A stretch of 29,770 nt of DNA from Smittium mucronatum (lineage: Eukaryota > Kickxellomycota > Harpellomycetes > Harpellales > Legeriomycetaceae), in contig LSSL01004478.1 in the NCBI GenBank assembly GCA_001953115.1, forward strand, positions 1 through 29,770, read 5' to 3'. The notes under the pieces are model-generated. The model was not told the DNA's origin, did no database searches, and saw nothing but the letters and a program-made list of their open reading frames with translations. The stretch's first letter is position 1. Each line of letters starts with the position of its first letter. Positions 18,504-29,770 of the stretch are shown here, one piece after another. The position numbers were made by a program, and so were the translations under genes.

Positions 18504-18516
18504 GTGATGATTATAA

Positions 18517-18684
18517 ATCAACACTTTGAATCTTAACTTAAAAGGCATGCACAAGTCAAATTTCCAAAAGGTCCTTACATCCCATCAAGAAGACTCAATA
18601 GAGTGTTCTTTTATTGAAGCCCCCGATAAAAAAACAAAAACCAGTAGTAATAACCCCATTGGATTAGCAAAATCTGCAAAATAA
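18517..18684 (+). CDS. Hypothetical polar peptide, exon-like
   Basis: No family recognised. Open for 55 codons after TAA 18514, with ATG at 18547 giving 45 residues: MHKSNFQKVLTSHQEDSIEC then SFIEAPDKKTKTSSNNPIGL, ending AKSAK and TAA 18682. G+C is 35-38% over 18541-18660, and the residues are strikingly polar, lacking the F/I/Y bias of translated filler. The composition peak fits the frame closely. It corresponds in position to the exon-like core at 7000-7107 of module A, which is likewise polar (E, Q, N, K), though I see no clear residue alignment. It could be a disordered acidic-basic tail exon. Confidence 0.3.
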   Translation: MNTLNLNLKGMHKSNFQKVLTSHQEDSIECSFIEAPDKKTKTSSNNPIGLAKSAK

Positions 18685-18847
18685 CTGACAAAAAATTTTT
18701 TTTATAAAGATTGATTTAAACCATTATAAGCGCAAATAGATATGAATTCTAACTTAACATTTAGTTATTATTTTCAATTCTGTCTGTTCAAGGATTTTAA
18801 AGCTAAATTCAATGCATTATTTAATAGATAATCATAAAAAAATATGA

Positions 18848-18988
18848 TACTTTTTTAATTATACGAAATTAACAACTAAAATATCAAAGATTGATAACAA
18901 AAAAATTCCTAATAAGAAATGCGACAAAAAAAAAATGAACGGGGTTTCCATTTTCGTAGCATGGTATTTTAGAAAATTTAAAAAGTAA
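18848..18988 (+). other. Last coding-like segment of the plus-strand zone
   Basis: Open for 46 codons between TGA 18845 and TAA 18986. It begins YFFNYTKLTTKISKIDNKKI and ends MNGVSIFVAWYFRKFKK, with an ATG at 18935. The final G+C-richer piece (18937-18975) carries the distinctive residues. No family recognised; within chance length. Confidence 0.18.
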
Positions 18989-21900
18989 GATTTCAAATTA
19001 ATTGATACTATTTTAGATATTTAAATTTAAATTATTAAATATCAAAGTATTACATATGAAAATTGTCATAATTTTTTGTCATTCTAATTATAAATGACAC
19101 TTATTTTGTATTAGATACCATTTTAACCTTATTTTATCTTAACTAACTTAATCACATGTAACAATAGCCAGTTAAATCGATTAAAACAGAAAAATCTGCA
19201 TAAATAGAAATATATAAATTTATAAGCCCAGTTTAATAAAAAAATTATATATTAGATTGGTAAAAATATTAATTTTATATCATAAATGTATAATAATAAT
19301 TATATTGTGCCGAGTATAAGTTAATGAATCAACAAAAAATACATACTATTTTGATAAAAAAAATTCAAATTGAATAAATAATTTATATCACCATTTTTAA
19401 ATCAAAAGTTGAAGAAATAAAAAGTATATTTTTTATCTATTATAAAAATTTGATATCGATAATCTTTTTAAATTAATATTGTTTTATCGATAAAATTATA
19501 ATATTTTAGAACATAATACAGAGTTTTAAAATAAAAATACCCTTTTTTCATATCTTTAGACTCATATTTTAGATTTGGGTGGTTATTTTTTTGATTAAAA
19601 TAATAAAAAAAAATACTTGATCAAATAAAATATAACAATAATTTAAAGAAGAAATCTAAAAGAGGTTATTATTGATTATTTATAACCGATAATGGAATAT
19701 GTATATTTTTAAGGTGATCTTATATATTTTTTATAAGAATCAACCCACAGGTTCAGAAAAAAAATTCATTATTAATGAAAAAAGGTGTAGTTTATGTTAA
19801 ATTTTTTTTAAAAAAATAAAACTTATGAAATTCAATTTTAAAAAAATTATTTCTAGAAAATTATTAATTTGTTATAAGATACTAAGAAATGTTTAAGTTC
19901 AGATAAAATTATGGCTAATATTTTTAATATCCAAATTAGAGTCAATAAACCATGAATATAGTATAAAAGAATAATTTTAATCATAATTTAATTATTTTTA
20001 ATAAAATAAATAATCATTATGAGAATTTTAATATTTAAAAATATGCTATTATTTCAAAAAAATAGCATAAAAAGGTTGATAAACTTTATTTCTGAAGAAT
20101 TAAGGGAAGAAAAAACCTTTAAAACTGAATTTGGATATGCAATTTTAGTCAATAAAAAAATAATAAAAATTTAAAATTTAAAATAATTAATTTTGAAATA
20201 CATGTAAATCAAAATTATATTTAATCCCAACAAAAAATTAATGGGGTTCTAGAGCTATGGAAAAGAAAACAATTTATGTCAGATATGACTATTATTAAAG
20301 TGATTGACTATTTTATACCTAAAATGTTGCAAACTGATATAAAATAAATAAAATAAAATGTGATTAATACTTATTTAGGGGTGAAAATGATGTTATTTTA
20401 TCTATGAAAAATATTATTTATATTTAGCTATATTCATAATGAAAGGGACTTGAAAATTTAACTACTGATATATATTTTTTTTCGGACTTAAAATTCAATA
20501 CATCGACTAAAAATACCTTAACTTGGGCTTAAGATCGGTAATAATAATTAAGATCAATTTATTATTAATTTGATCTGAATAAAAAAATAACAATAATAGA
20601 ATAAAAAGTGTTTCATCAACATGAAATTTTAAATAATTAATACTAAAATTGAATTTTTATTTTATTATATACCTGCGCGTTATCGATTTATAATTAGCCA
20701 ATTTTGTGTAGAGATATAGTTTTTTTAATATACATTTGTTTTCAAAAAAATAAATATCTAGAATAATTTTTAATTTTAATAAATTAATTTAACTATAGAA
20801 TTTTTTTTTGATTATTCTTCTTGGATATATCTCTACATATTATTGATATATAGACAATTTTTCTAAATATATTTTCAATTTAATTTCTGGTAAATAATAT
20901 GTTTGTTTTTTTTCATAAAAATATTTAGACTCTTATTTGATTTAAATATGTATTCTCAGAATAATTTTGTTTTGAAAAATTAAATCAAATTTAATTAATG
21001 TATCTGTTTCTTTTTATATTTTATTTTTCATATTTACTCGTAATTTTTTAACCTCTCATTTTATCTTTTTTTACAGTTATTTTTCGAAAAAGTTTTATCA
21101 ATTTAGCCCCCCTTTTTTTGTTGATTTAATTTAAAAATAGAACGAACAATATTTATAATTATTTTATTTAAATGTAAATAATAAAATTCTGATTATCATT
21201 AATAATAAATCTGACCTGTAATATTTTAATCTCAAGATATCATTATATTTTTCAACTTTCCGCCTTACTTTTTTTTCCTTTTTTTTATCATATAGAAAAA
21301 TTTACTTGTATTTTAAGCTTAAATTTTATATACAAAAAACTAATATTTAACTTATTTTTTTCACTCTTTGTTGATTCTTTAGAGTACTGAATTTTTATTA
21401 AAAATATTTCACAAAATATTTTGTATTCGAATCTTTCTAAATTCAATATTTTTCCAACCTTTATTTCCCCTTGATTTTATTTTAAATTCTTTGGTAAATA
21501 AAGAGCTTATTAAAAATAAAAATATATTTCAATAATAAGCCTTATTCTTTTTCTGAAAACTTCATAGCTAATTTTAATTTCGCAATCTGTCCAAAAAATC
21601 TTACTTCTATCTTAATTGTAAATGGTTATGAAAGATTAATTTTAATGCGTAATAAGTCGTGAAAAGTTTTATTTCCTACAATTACACCCTCGTATAATGT
21701 AAATTTGCAAAAATTATATACCTTATTGATTTTTTCAGAATTTTATTATAGAAAAACCTTAATTAAATTTATTTTTAAATAAATAGATTTTCTATTGAAT
21801 TATTGGTGGCTAAATTAAAAGTCAGTTTTTAATCAAAAATTTTTTTTATCATAGATAGATATATAATTCCCAAATAAATCATTTTAATTGTGTCTAATTT

Positions 21901-24798
21901 AGAAATTATTTTAAAAAAATACTACTATTTATATATTTTTCATCAGAAGTAAATTTTTTAACATCTATATATAGAAAATTTTCGGATATTTTGTTATTTT
22001 TTTCAATAAAACCTTCAAGAAACAGGAAATATCTGGTTTCTTCAGCCATAAATCATATTTTGATCATTCTTTCCATTAATTATCATTAATTTATCCGGAA
22101 AAAAGAAATAAAATATCCATATTTATCATCGATTAATTAATTTAAACTTTTTATCATATAGAAATTTTCTCAAAAAATCCATCTTATGAATAATTTACCA
22201 CACTTTTCATGATTTTTTTCTAAAACCGAGTATTTTTATAAATAAATTTCTAAATAGAGTGAGAGAATTAATTTGATTAAATGGTAGCAATTGTAATATA
22301 TATATTTTATTATTTGTATTAGATCCAGTATTGTACAAATAAAGGAAATTATCTACACATAATTATAAATTAATATAAATATGTAATTCAAACTCCATGA
22401 GGATTTATTTTTATAATGTTATTGTTTATTAATCCTGAAACTATTTTATTGATCGGAATTGTTTGATATTTTTTTAATTATATAATCTTGATAAAATAAA
22501 TCAAAAAAATTTAATGCTGAATCTATTTGTATAAAGCAGTGTGCTCTCTATATATTAAAATCTCTTTACTCCATTTTTTATGAATAACTATTATTAAACT
22601 AAAAATATATAAGGAATTTCTAAGTTAATTCATTGTGACTTAAGCTCGAGCAATCAAAATTCGATATAAATTATTTTTAGGCTTAATATTGTAATGATAC
22701 AACTTTTTTCTTCATAATTTCTATATAGTGATTATGAATGTTTTTTGTTTAGACAGATAAACTGAAACTTCACTTTTACTTAATGGTATATTTGTTTTAT
22801 ATTAAACTTGGTTATAAAAAATTATTCATAAGAGTTATATACTTTTATCTCAAATTTGATAATCAAATTAAAATAAATTTAATTGTAGAGATTATTTTAA
22901 TTCTTTTTTATTTCATTTTTTTTTTAATAAAATTATATTTATATAAGAGAAATAATCTATATGAAACTCAAAGATAACAATGACAAAGTTCAAAATTGTA
23001 AATGATTTTTATGAAAAGTCTCAAGTTTTATGGATTTGAAGACTTGCTTTATATATTCTGATATTAAAAAATCTATGATTTTAAACCGCAAAATTGATTT
23101 TATAAACTTATTTTAATTTGTGATAATTAAAATATTATAAAAAAGTTTAACAAGTGATTTTAACTTCTGCTGATATTAATCATAACAAATTTTTTTATCA
23201 TATATGAATAAATTAAAGTTATAAATTGTTATTTTATATCAGGAATTAGACATTTGTAATTATATATTATTAAAAAATTTATAGCTTCACTGATCTATAA
23301 AATAGGAAGAAATCATTTTTATTTCTCAAAATTATTTAAGTATCCTTACTTTTTATATACAATCTTATTCAATAAAATGATAATATAATAGATATTTAGA
23401 TATATTTAGGAATATACGAATATCAATTTTCAATAAATATATTTCAGGTATTAAATATTTTAATAATCAAAGTTTCGGTTATATTAATTCATTATTCTCA
23501 AGACAGTTTTCGCAGAATATAAAAAAAAAATTATTTTTTTGGAGGTAAAGAACTCATAGATTGGTTATAATAAAATATTAAAAAATTAATAATTATAATA
23601 ATTCAGATAATTATTAAATGTCTAAAATTCAAAATAGATTTATAAATACCCTTTTTTTAGACATCTGGTTTAATTTTCAAAATATAATAAATATTATCTA
23701 GAGAATATCACGGGGTAGGTGGGGGATAAAATGCTGTTAATCGCGGTAAATTATAATGAAAATGAACATTTTTATAACTTAGATTTTTTTTTTTAGGTAA
23801 ATATAAAATTATTAACAATAAATCACAGTTAATTATTAATAATTAAACTGAAAATGTGATCTTTAAAATTTTTTACTGAAATTTATTAATAAAATTTCAT
23901 TTATCATCCTAGTTTGGGAATTATAAAAAATACAAAATATTATTAAAATTCCATCTTACAAATAAAATTGATTATAAAATTAACTATATCTATTTTATTT
24001 AAAGTTTTATTATTTATATTTGCAAGATAAATTTAAATTTAAATTTAAATATTTTTAAAAAAAATAAGTAATAAAAAAACATTATGTTTTTTTGAAACTG
24101 ATTTTTTCATAAAAATAATTATCAATTGAGAAAAAAATTTAAATATAAATAGTAATATTAATTCTATATTCACTAAAAAAATTGCGTTTTCCTCGATTTA
24201 ATCGCATATTTAAATTTATATAGTTATAAAGATAATTTATTATTATATTATGTAAAAAAATCTTCATTTTTTTCTCATCCTTTATTATTCATTTTTTTAT
24301 TCCTATTTATCTCTAGTCTTCCCATAATTATGATAATTTTTTAAATTATAATCCTTTAAATCTTTTTTATAATAAAAAATAATAATTTAATTTACTAGAA
24401 ATATTAAAGTTTTGATTGAAGCCCGATTTTTATTTTAATAAATGGTATTAAATTTAATTAAATTTTCTCTTAAATAGTCAATTTTTTGCTTATTTTTTTC
24501 AAATAATACTTTTAAACTTAGGTATTATTTTATTAATTACTGAATTAGAATATTAAATTAATTCCTAATCAAATGATGGATTATTAAAAGAAAAATTAAA
24601 TAATTTCCATAAGCTTTTAAAATAAAGTAAAAATTTCCGAAAAAGCCTTTTTTATAATTCTGTTTTTGTATAAGTATCGATCCAAGCGTTATTTTATATT
24701 CTTTAAATTTGGTGATAAATTTATTTGATAAATATTAATATTCCTTTTTTTGCTTCTTTATTGAAAATTTGCCATCCTTGAACCAATACCCAACAATT
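18989..24798. other. Largest gene-free stretch, 5.8 kb
   Basis: Uniformly A+T-rich with stops in all frames. The only start-to-stop frame over 60 codons (22783-22977, I/L/Y/F-rich) looks random. A G-rich spot (GGGGTAGGTGGGGG, 23712-23725) and AAATTT iterations near 24031-24051 are the only departures. No RNA gene or conserved element is recognisable. Confidence 0.6.
23712..23725 (+). other. G-rich spot GGGGTAGGTGGGGG
   Basis: Three G runs in 14 bases, followed by the locally G+C-rich ATGCTGTTAATCGCGG. It is an isolated compositional spike inside a 5.8 kb desert, on the same strand as the G clusters at 9422 and 13812. Confidence 0.6.
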
Positions 24799-24834
24799 AT
24801 GAAGCTGATAGAGCTACAGAAAGAGATTAGGTGA
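24799..24834 (+). other. Short exon-like ATG segment with donor-like end
   Basis: ATG 24799 begins MKLIELQKEI, followed by ATTAG|GTGAAT (24831), a usable 5' splice site. The island starts upstream at about 24771, where another frame reads LEPIPNNYEADRATERD up to the same donor. Either could be a small exon. It stands alone in the desert, with no partner found. Confidence 0.15.
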
Positions 24835-27202
24835 ATTTTTATAAATATTTTCTTAAATTTGCTTTTATAACTTTTTATTAACTTTAAAAAAAATCATCAT
24901 ATTTTTTTAACACAATTTACAGTTGATTTTTCTTTTAAAAAAATAGGTCTGAAAGTGTTTATTAAATTTATTTTTTATCTTTGATACTTTATTAACAAGT
25001 TTTTTATGCATCTTTGAGAAATAACAAATAAAAATTTGTTCAAAAATTCATAAAAATAGCTCTTTAGAAATACAGATGGTTATATTTTGACCTTAGAATA
25101 TAAAAATGCAAAAAATTGTGTTAATAAACTAATTAAATATTTGAAAAGACATATCTGTAAGGAAAATGTGCTAAATTTATTTAATTTTCATCTTTTTTTG
25201 TCTTCTTTTTGCTTTTTGTTGACATTAATTCAAAGCATTAATTTATAATATTTGTTTATTTAAATAAAAAAGTAATAAAAAAATCAATGGTAGCTAAAAA
25301 AGCTTTTATATATATATATACTTATATATTAAAATTTCCTGTGTTATATACCTTAACTTTACTTAACTTTGGTCTTTATGTATCTTAAATATATCCATAT
25401 TAAATAATTATATAGTTTAATTATTTTTTTTATATATTCAGAATTGTAGCTCAATTATTTATAAATAATAATAAGATTAATATAAATTTTTAAATTTTAT
25501 AATACTTGTTTTCGGATTGAAAAATCGATTTTTTAAAATTTAAATTTAAATTTTTGTAACAGTAATAAATTCATCACATTATTATAACAATATTTTATTT
25601 TTGTTGACAATTTTTGGTCCATATCCAGTTATTATTCTATATATAATGTTAATATAAATTTAAAGCAAAAAATAGTATAAAATTAAAACTAAAAGAGTTT
25701 ATATACTATAAACTAACGAAACTTTTTTCGAATATTAAAATATAATAAACTTTATGTTTTGTTATATTTCAAAGATAAAGATGATTAAAATAAATTCTTT
25801 CATTACGGAAATTATTTTTAATTTTTAAAAAATAAAAAAGTGAAATTAATGAATAAAAAAATAAATTTCATCAAGTTTAAATATCTAAGTATCTAAATCT
25901 AAATGAAAATATCGAAACTAAATTTATATTGAACTTTTTGATTTCTTCATTTCGTAAAATAATTATGCTTTTTTATGGGGTTAATTAGACTATCTATATT
26001 GTTCACTTGGTCAGTAAATTCTTTTTGATTTTTTTTATATAATATTAGGTTGGAGATATAGGATTTAGACCAAATAGTAGTAGATATTAATTTTTTATAT
26101 TATAAAAAATCTTCAACGAATAGTTTAAAATAATTGTGCCAAAAACATCGAAAATATGTAAAATTAACTATTTAAAAAAACTCGATTAATTATAAAAATT
26201 TCTTTATTATAAAAATTTATAAAAAAATCAGTTTATATGTTCGATTTGGATATTTGGAAACAAAAATTTCATAAATTTTATTCTATAGTGTCTATATTTT
26301 TTTCATAGAAATAAATTTCTAAAAAAACTAATTTTTAATAAGCCGCGTTTAATAAATTTAATATCTAACAGGTGAATATATATATTTTTTTAAATTTCAA
26401 TGATTTATATTATAGTGATTATTAGAGTTTATTTTAGAGAAATAAATTTCAAATAAAATTTTTTTGTTGAGTCCCATAGATTAGAGATTTTATTTAATAT
26501 TTTTTCTTAATTTTATTAGTATATTTTAAATATAATTCTTTTTTCATTGCATATGAACGGTAATTAACTTTAACCACTTTGAATAGTAAAATTTTCTGAC
26601 ATAGTTATCTTTTCCTGAGAAAGTGAGAATTATTTTTTCCAACTTTATTAACATCAATTATCAAGATGTTAGATTAATTATGATAAATACATCCTACCTC
26701 TTTTTTTGATAACTTTCTAAAAATGATAGGGAATATAAATTCTGTTTCACACATTTTTTCATTTCAGGATTGAATTAAAAACGCCATTAATTTTATTCTT
26801 AAATTATCTTTTGTCTTTTTTATATCATTCCCATAAATTTTTTTATATATTATGAGATTTTTTATCATAACATGCTAAAAATCCATGAATACGTATTTTT
26901 TAAACAATTTTTTTTTACTTAATTCAAAAGTTTTTTTTTCTTTGATAAAATTTATCAAAAATTTCCATTTTATCATAATCTGGTATTAAAAGTCAAATAT
27001 TCACCACTAATTAGCCTCGGTCGTGTTAATGGCTAAAATATATTATTATATCAGTTAGTTTGTGAAAATTAGAAACTATTTAAATTAGTATAAATTATAT
27101 AAATTTTATAGCAGATATTTTTCTAAAAAAATTATTACGATACCAATCATATTTTAATGATTATATCTAATATTGAATTTCAAGAAATTTTTTGTTATTT
27201 AA
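24835..27202. other. Gene-free A+T-rich stretch
   Basis: No island or balanced frame noticed. A (TA)n tract lies near 25306-25321 and AAATTT iterations near 25537-25554. Nothing else is supported. Confidence 0.6.
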
Positions 27203-27302
27203 AATGCTGTTCATTATGTACAGGGTTTTCAATGGGATGAATTTGATAGGCCTCACATATATAAAATATATTTCATTTAAAATTTACAACTTTTTATTGT
27301 AA
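27203..27302 (+). other. Small G+C island with two coding-like frames
   Basis: 27201-27260 reaches about 35% G+C. One frame (27203-27280) reads NAVHYVQGFQWDEFDRPHIY; an acceptor-like ATGTACAG precedes GGTTTTC at 27223, so an exon could start there. The other frame starts with ATG 27204 and reads MLFIMYRVFNGMNLIGLTYI to TAA 27302. The first has the more distinctive residues (W, D, E, R, P, H). No family recognised. Confidence 0.2.
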
Positions 27303-28850
27303 GTTCTAATAATAAATTTATTACTAATTTAAAGCCAAAAATGATTTTTAGAAAATTTTAGAATTTATCATATATATGGATTAATTTCAATTAATTAAAT
27401 ATATAAAGTTCCATATATAAATAATTTAATAAGATAATACCAAAATTTCAAAAAAAAATTTCTTTTATATTTTAAAAAGGAATAAACTGAATAAATAATT
27501 AAACTCCTATACATTTTATTGCAGATTATTTGACGAAAATTCTTCACTTGAAATTTTTTTTCTAGGGAAATCTTCTTAATTTTATTCTCAAAAAAATTCT
27601 GATTTGTTGATCTTAACGATCAATTTTACTTTTTTCAAGTTTATACTCAGATCAAAAGTGGAAACATTTATTAAAAATATTTTTGAAAAGCATTATACAC
27701 TTTTTATCTCGCCAATGCTCCTAGATTATAAAAACAGTAATTTTATACATTATAAAAGATAAATATATTATTATAAAAATTAATATTACCTTGATGATTT
27801 TTTATTTTTTTAAAAAAAAAAAATCAAAATAATTGAATATATTAAATTTTTAAAAGATTTCTTTCAACAGTTTTTTATTAAAATATAATTTAAATTTCGT
27901 ATAAAAGTTTAACGAAAAAATCAAATTCTAATCTCTTGCCGATCTTGGCTGATATAAATGAACTGATTTAACACTTAATAAATTTAAATGGATTCAATTA
28001 TTTTTCAGTAAACATTTTCTGTCTAACACACCAGAAAAATTCTCGATTTTTTGAATTTAGGCTTTTCGATTTTTTATTTCTCAGTGTCCCTATCCATTAA
28101 TGATTCAAGAATTTAAAAAAATATATTTATCATAATTCCATACCCTGACAAAAAAGTTATATAATAAATAATCAAGATATGATCATGGTTAGAATTAATG
28201 TTATTACGGTTTATTAACAAATATAAAGCAACTAAAAGCTATCAATGTACCTTTTTATACTATTTATTTATTATCTAATTATTTAAGAACCAAAAAATTT
28301 ATCATTGTAATTTTTGAACTTTAAAATATGATTATGAGGTAAAGATAAAAGAATTTCTAAACTCTATAGAATCTTGAGTTTGATGTAAAATGAATAGCAG
28401 TGTAATTTAATCAAGATTTTTCATCCTCAATATTTTTCAGGCGAAAGAATTCTAGCCCTAAAAAAATGAAAAACTTTTTCTAAATTTTATTTAAATATGA
28501 AGTAATAAAAAATTTTATATCGATAATACTATATAAAAAAGAAATCTGATTTTTAAATATAATATATATGTTGTAAAAAAAGATAATTTTTTAAGAATAT
28601 TTTTATTTCATCCTTCACAAAACTACAAACTGATGAATTTACTTTGTTTAAAAAATCCATTAAATATACATTTTAACAAAAATTTAAATTAAAAGCCAAT
28701 ATTTGGACTACCAGATGACCTCAAGCTAAAATTTCCTAACAATTTAAATTATCGTTTTCTATTTAATAATCAAATATCTATTTTTATTTTCATTTTCTTA
28801 GATTTTTTCCATAATTGAATTCCGAAATTTCTGTGTATATTTATATTTAT
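27303..28850. other. Gene-free A+T-rich stretch
   Basis: Stops in all frames, no island, no recognisable repeat apart from simple A/T runs. Confidence 0.6.
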
Positions 28851-28910
28851 ATTTCATTTAATTTCATTTAATTTCGTTCAATTTCGTTCAATTTCGTTCA
28901 ATTTCGTTCA
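28851..28910 (+). repeat. Decamer tandem repeat, 6 copies
   Basis: Two copies of ATTTCATTTA are followed by four identical copies of ATTTCGTTCA, in perfect 10-base register. The switch of two positions between the halves (A to G and T to C) shows local homogenisation of the second variant. A 10-base period matches one helical turn, so the CG step falls on the same face of the DNA each time. Confidence 0.95.
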
Positions 28911-29770
28911 ATTTGCAATTTATATCCTTTTTTTTGCTGTTTATTTGTAAAATGAAGCATAAGCATTTCTTTTGCTCTAAAATCAATTTCAAATAAATAC
29001 TACTTTACATAAAAGAAAAAATAAATTATATATAAACAAATCATAAAATATACCCCAATGCAATAATTATTATTCGGCTTTTCTAAACCTAACTCGGAAA
29101 AAATGTTATCAAATAAAAAAAAGTAAATGAAATTTGGATAATTTTTTTTTCAGATAAAAATAAGTAAAAATTAATTCGAAATAACTGAACAAAATTAGGA
29201 AAAAGTGCATCCAATTTTAAAAAAAGTGAATTTAAAAAGAATTAAGTGCAACCAATTAAAATAATAATAATTTGAATTAAAAAAAAAAGTGAATCTTAAT
29301 TCGGTAAAATTAAAAAATCAACAGGAATCCTAAATAGGATTTTCCGTTCGTTTTAAGAATATAGGTTAAAACAAGTAAATTGATGGATATCACCTACTTT
29401 TTCCTATTTGGATTCAATTTTTTCGAATTCAGATTAACTTTTTTCGTAATTTTTTGGACTTATTTAATAAATTTTTTCAATTCTTTTTAAATTATATGAG
29501 CCTTTCCCAAATTAAATTTAGTTATTTTGAACTATTTTTTACCTTTTTTCATTCGAGCACACATTATTCTAATTGAATTTACTTTAATTTTATTTGATCC
29601 CATTTTTCCCTAATATGATTTAGAAAAGTTAAAATATCTCAATTATTTTTTGGAAAATGGTTCTTTTTTTTTTGTATCACGGAATTTTATTTTAAGATAA
29701 CGTCATTAAAAACTATACTAAAAAAATATGAAAAAAAGAAAAAAGTCTTATAGAAAAGACTATTATCCTA
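28911..29770. other. Gene-free right end with a small inverted repeat
   Basis: No gene or telomere-like repeat at this end. GAATCCTAAATAGG (29325-29338) and CCTATTTGGATTC (29403-29415) form an inverted repeat with one gap across 64 bases; the left arm also contains its own AATCCTA/TAGGATT palindrome. The window ends inside ordinary A+T-rich sequence. Confidence 0.55.

Noticed and set aside
22783..22977. 64-codon plus-strand frame
   Set aside because: I/L/Y/F/K-rich with no G+C rise; matches chance expectation for this composition.
26930..26970. Palindrome TTTGATAAAATTTATCAAA
   Set aside because: A/T-dominated palindromes of this size are expected many times in such DNA.
1..29770. Bacterial, organellar or large DNA virus origin
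   Set aside because: No rRNA, tRNA or dense coding is seen anywhere in 29.8 kb, whereas A+T-rich symbionts, organelles and viruses are gene-dense; the telomere-like end and splice-like signals point to a nuclear genome.
1..29770. CRISPR arrays, riboswitches and bacterial terminators
   Set aside because: No spaced repeats of suitable length, no recognisable aptamer core, and no G+C-stem plus T-run in a gene context.

Overview
The window is extremely A+T-rich (about four fifths or more by eye; long stretches have only 8-15% G+C) and holds no protein gene, rRNA or tRNA that I can recognise. It opens with 26 perfect copies of TACTAA at its very first base. Read on the opposite strand this is TTAGTA running toward the end of the molecule, the layout of a chromosome end with a telomere-like repeat. 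With several consensus-like splice signals and the near absence of long open frames over 29.8 kb, this fits best the subtelomere of a eukaryotic nuclear chromosome from a very A+T-rich genome. I cannot name the lineage; the repeat unit is not one I can assign to a known group.

Open-frame length alone is almost worthless here. At about 82% A+T a stop falls roughly once in ten codons, so six frames over this length should give about a hundred chance frames of 38 or more codons and a longest one of about 80-90. Only two frames exceed that, both on the minus strand (3681-4049, stop to stop, and 4425-4748). The better signal is composition: islands of 30-42% G+C stand out of the background at about 157-480, 3421-3960, 5898-5965, 6478-6540, 6995-7110, 16221-16340, 16560-16620, 17940-18090, 18540-18690 and 27200-27260.

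Layout: 1-156 telomere-like array; 157-558 G+C-richer segment with a candidate two-exon mini-gene; 716-1912 a diverged inverted-repeat structure; 3421-3960 the strongest G+C island, with broken plus frames and a 122-codon minus frame; 4135-5512 a 1.38 kb element with long, about 90% identical inverted repeats and gene-like scraps inside, one resembling the active-site stretch of an aspartic protease; 5868-7220 a poly-AAT tract and exon-like pieces (module A); 7221-15900 mostly empty, with isolated islands at 10705 and 13774; 16221-18988 a run of nine plus-strand coding-like segments that includes module B, a diverged and colinear match to module A; 18989-29770 almost empty, with two small exon-like islands and a decamer tandem repeat.

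The coding-like pieces read best as decayed or intron-split genes. No working pathway or operon can be reconstructed from them. All CDS calls are hypothetical and carry low confidence; the repeats and inverted repeats are read directly and are firm.
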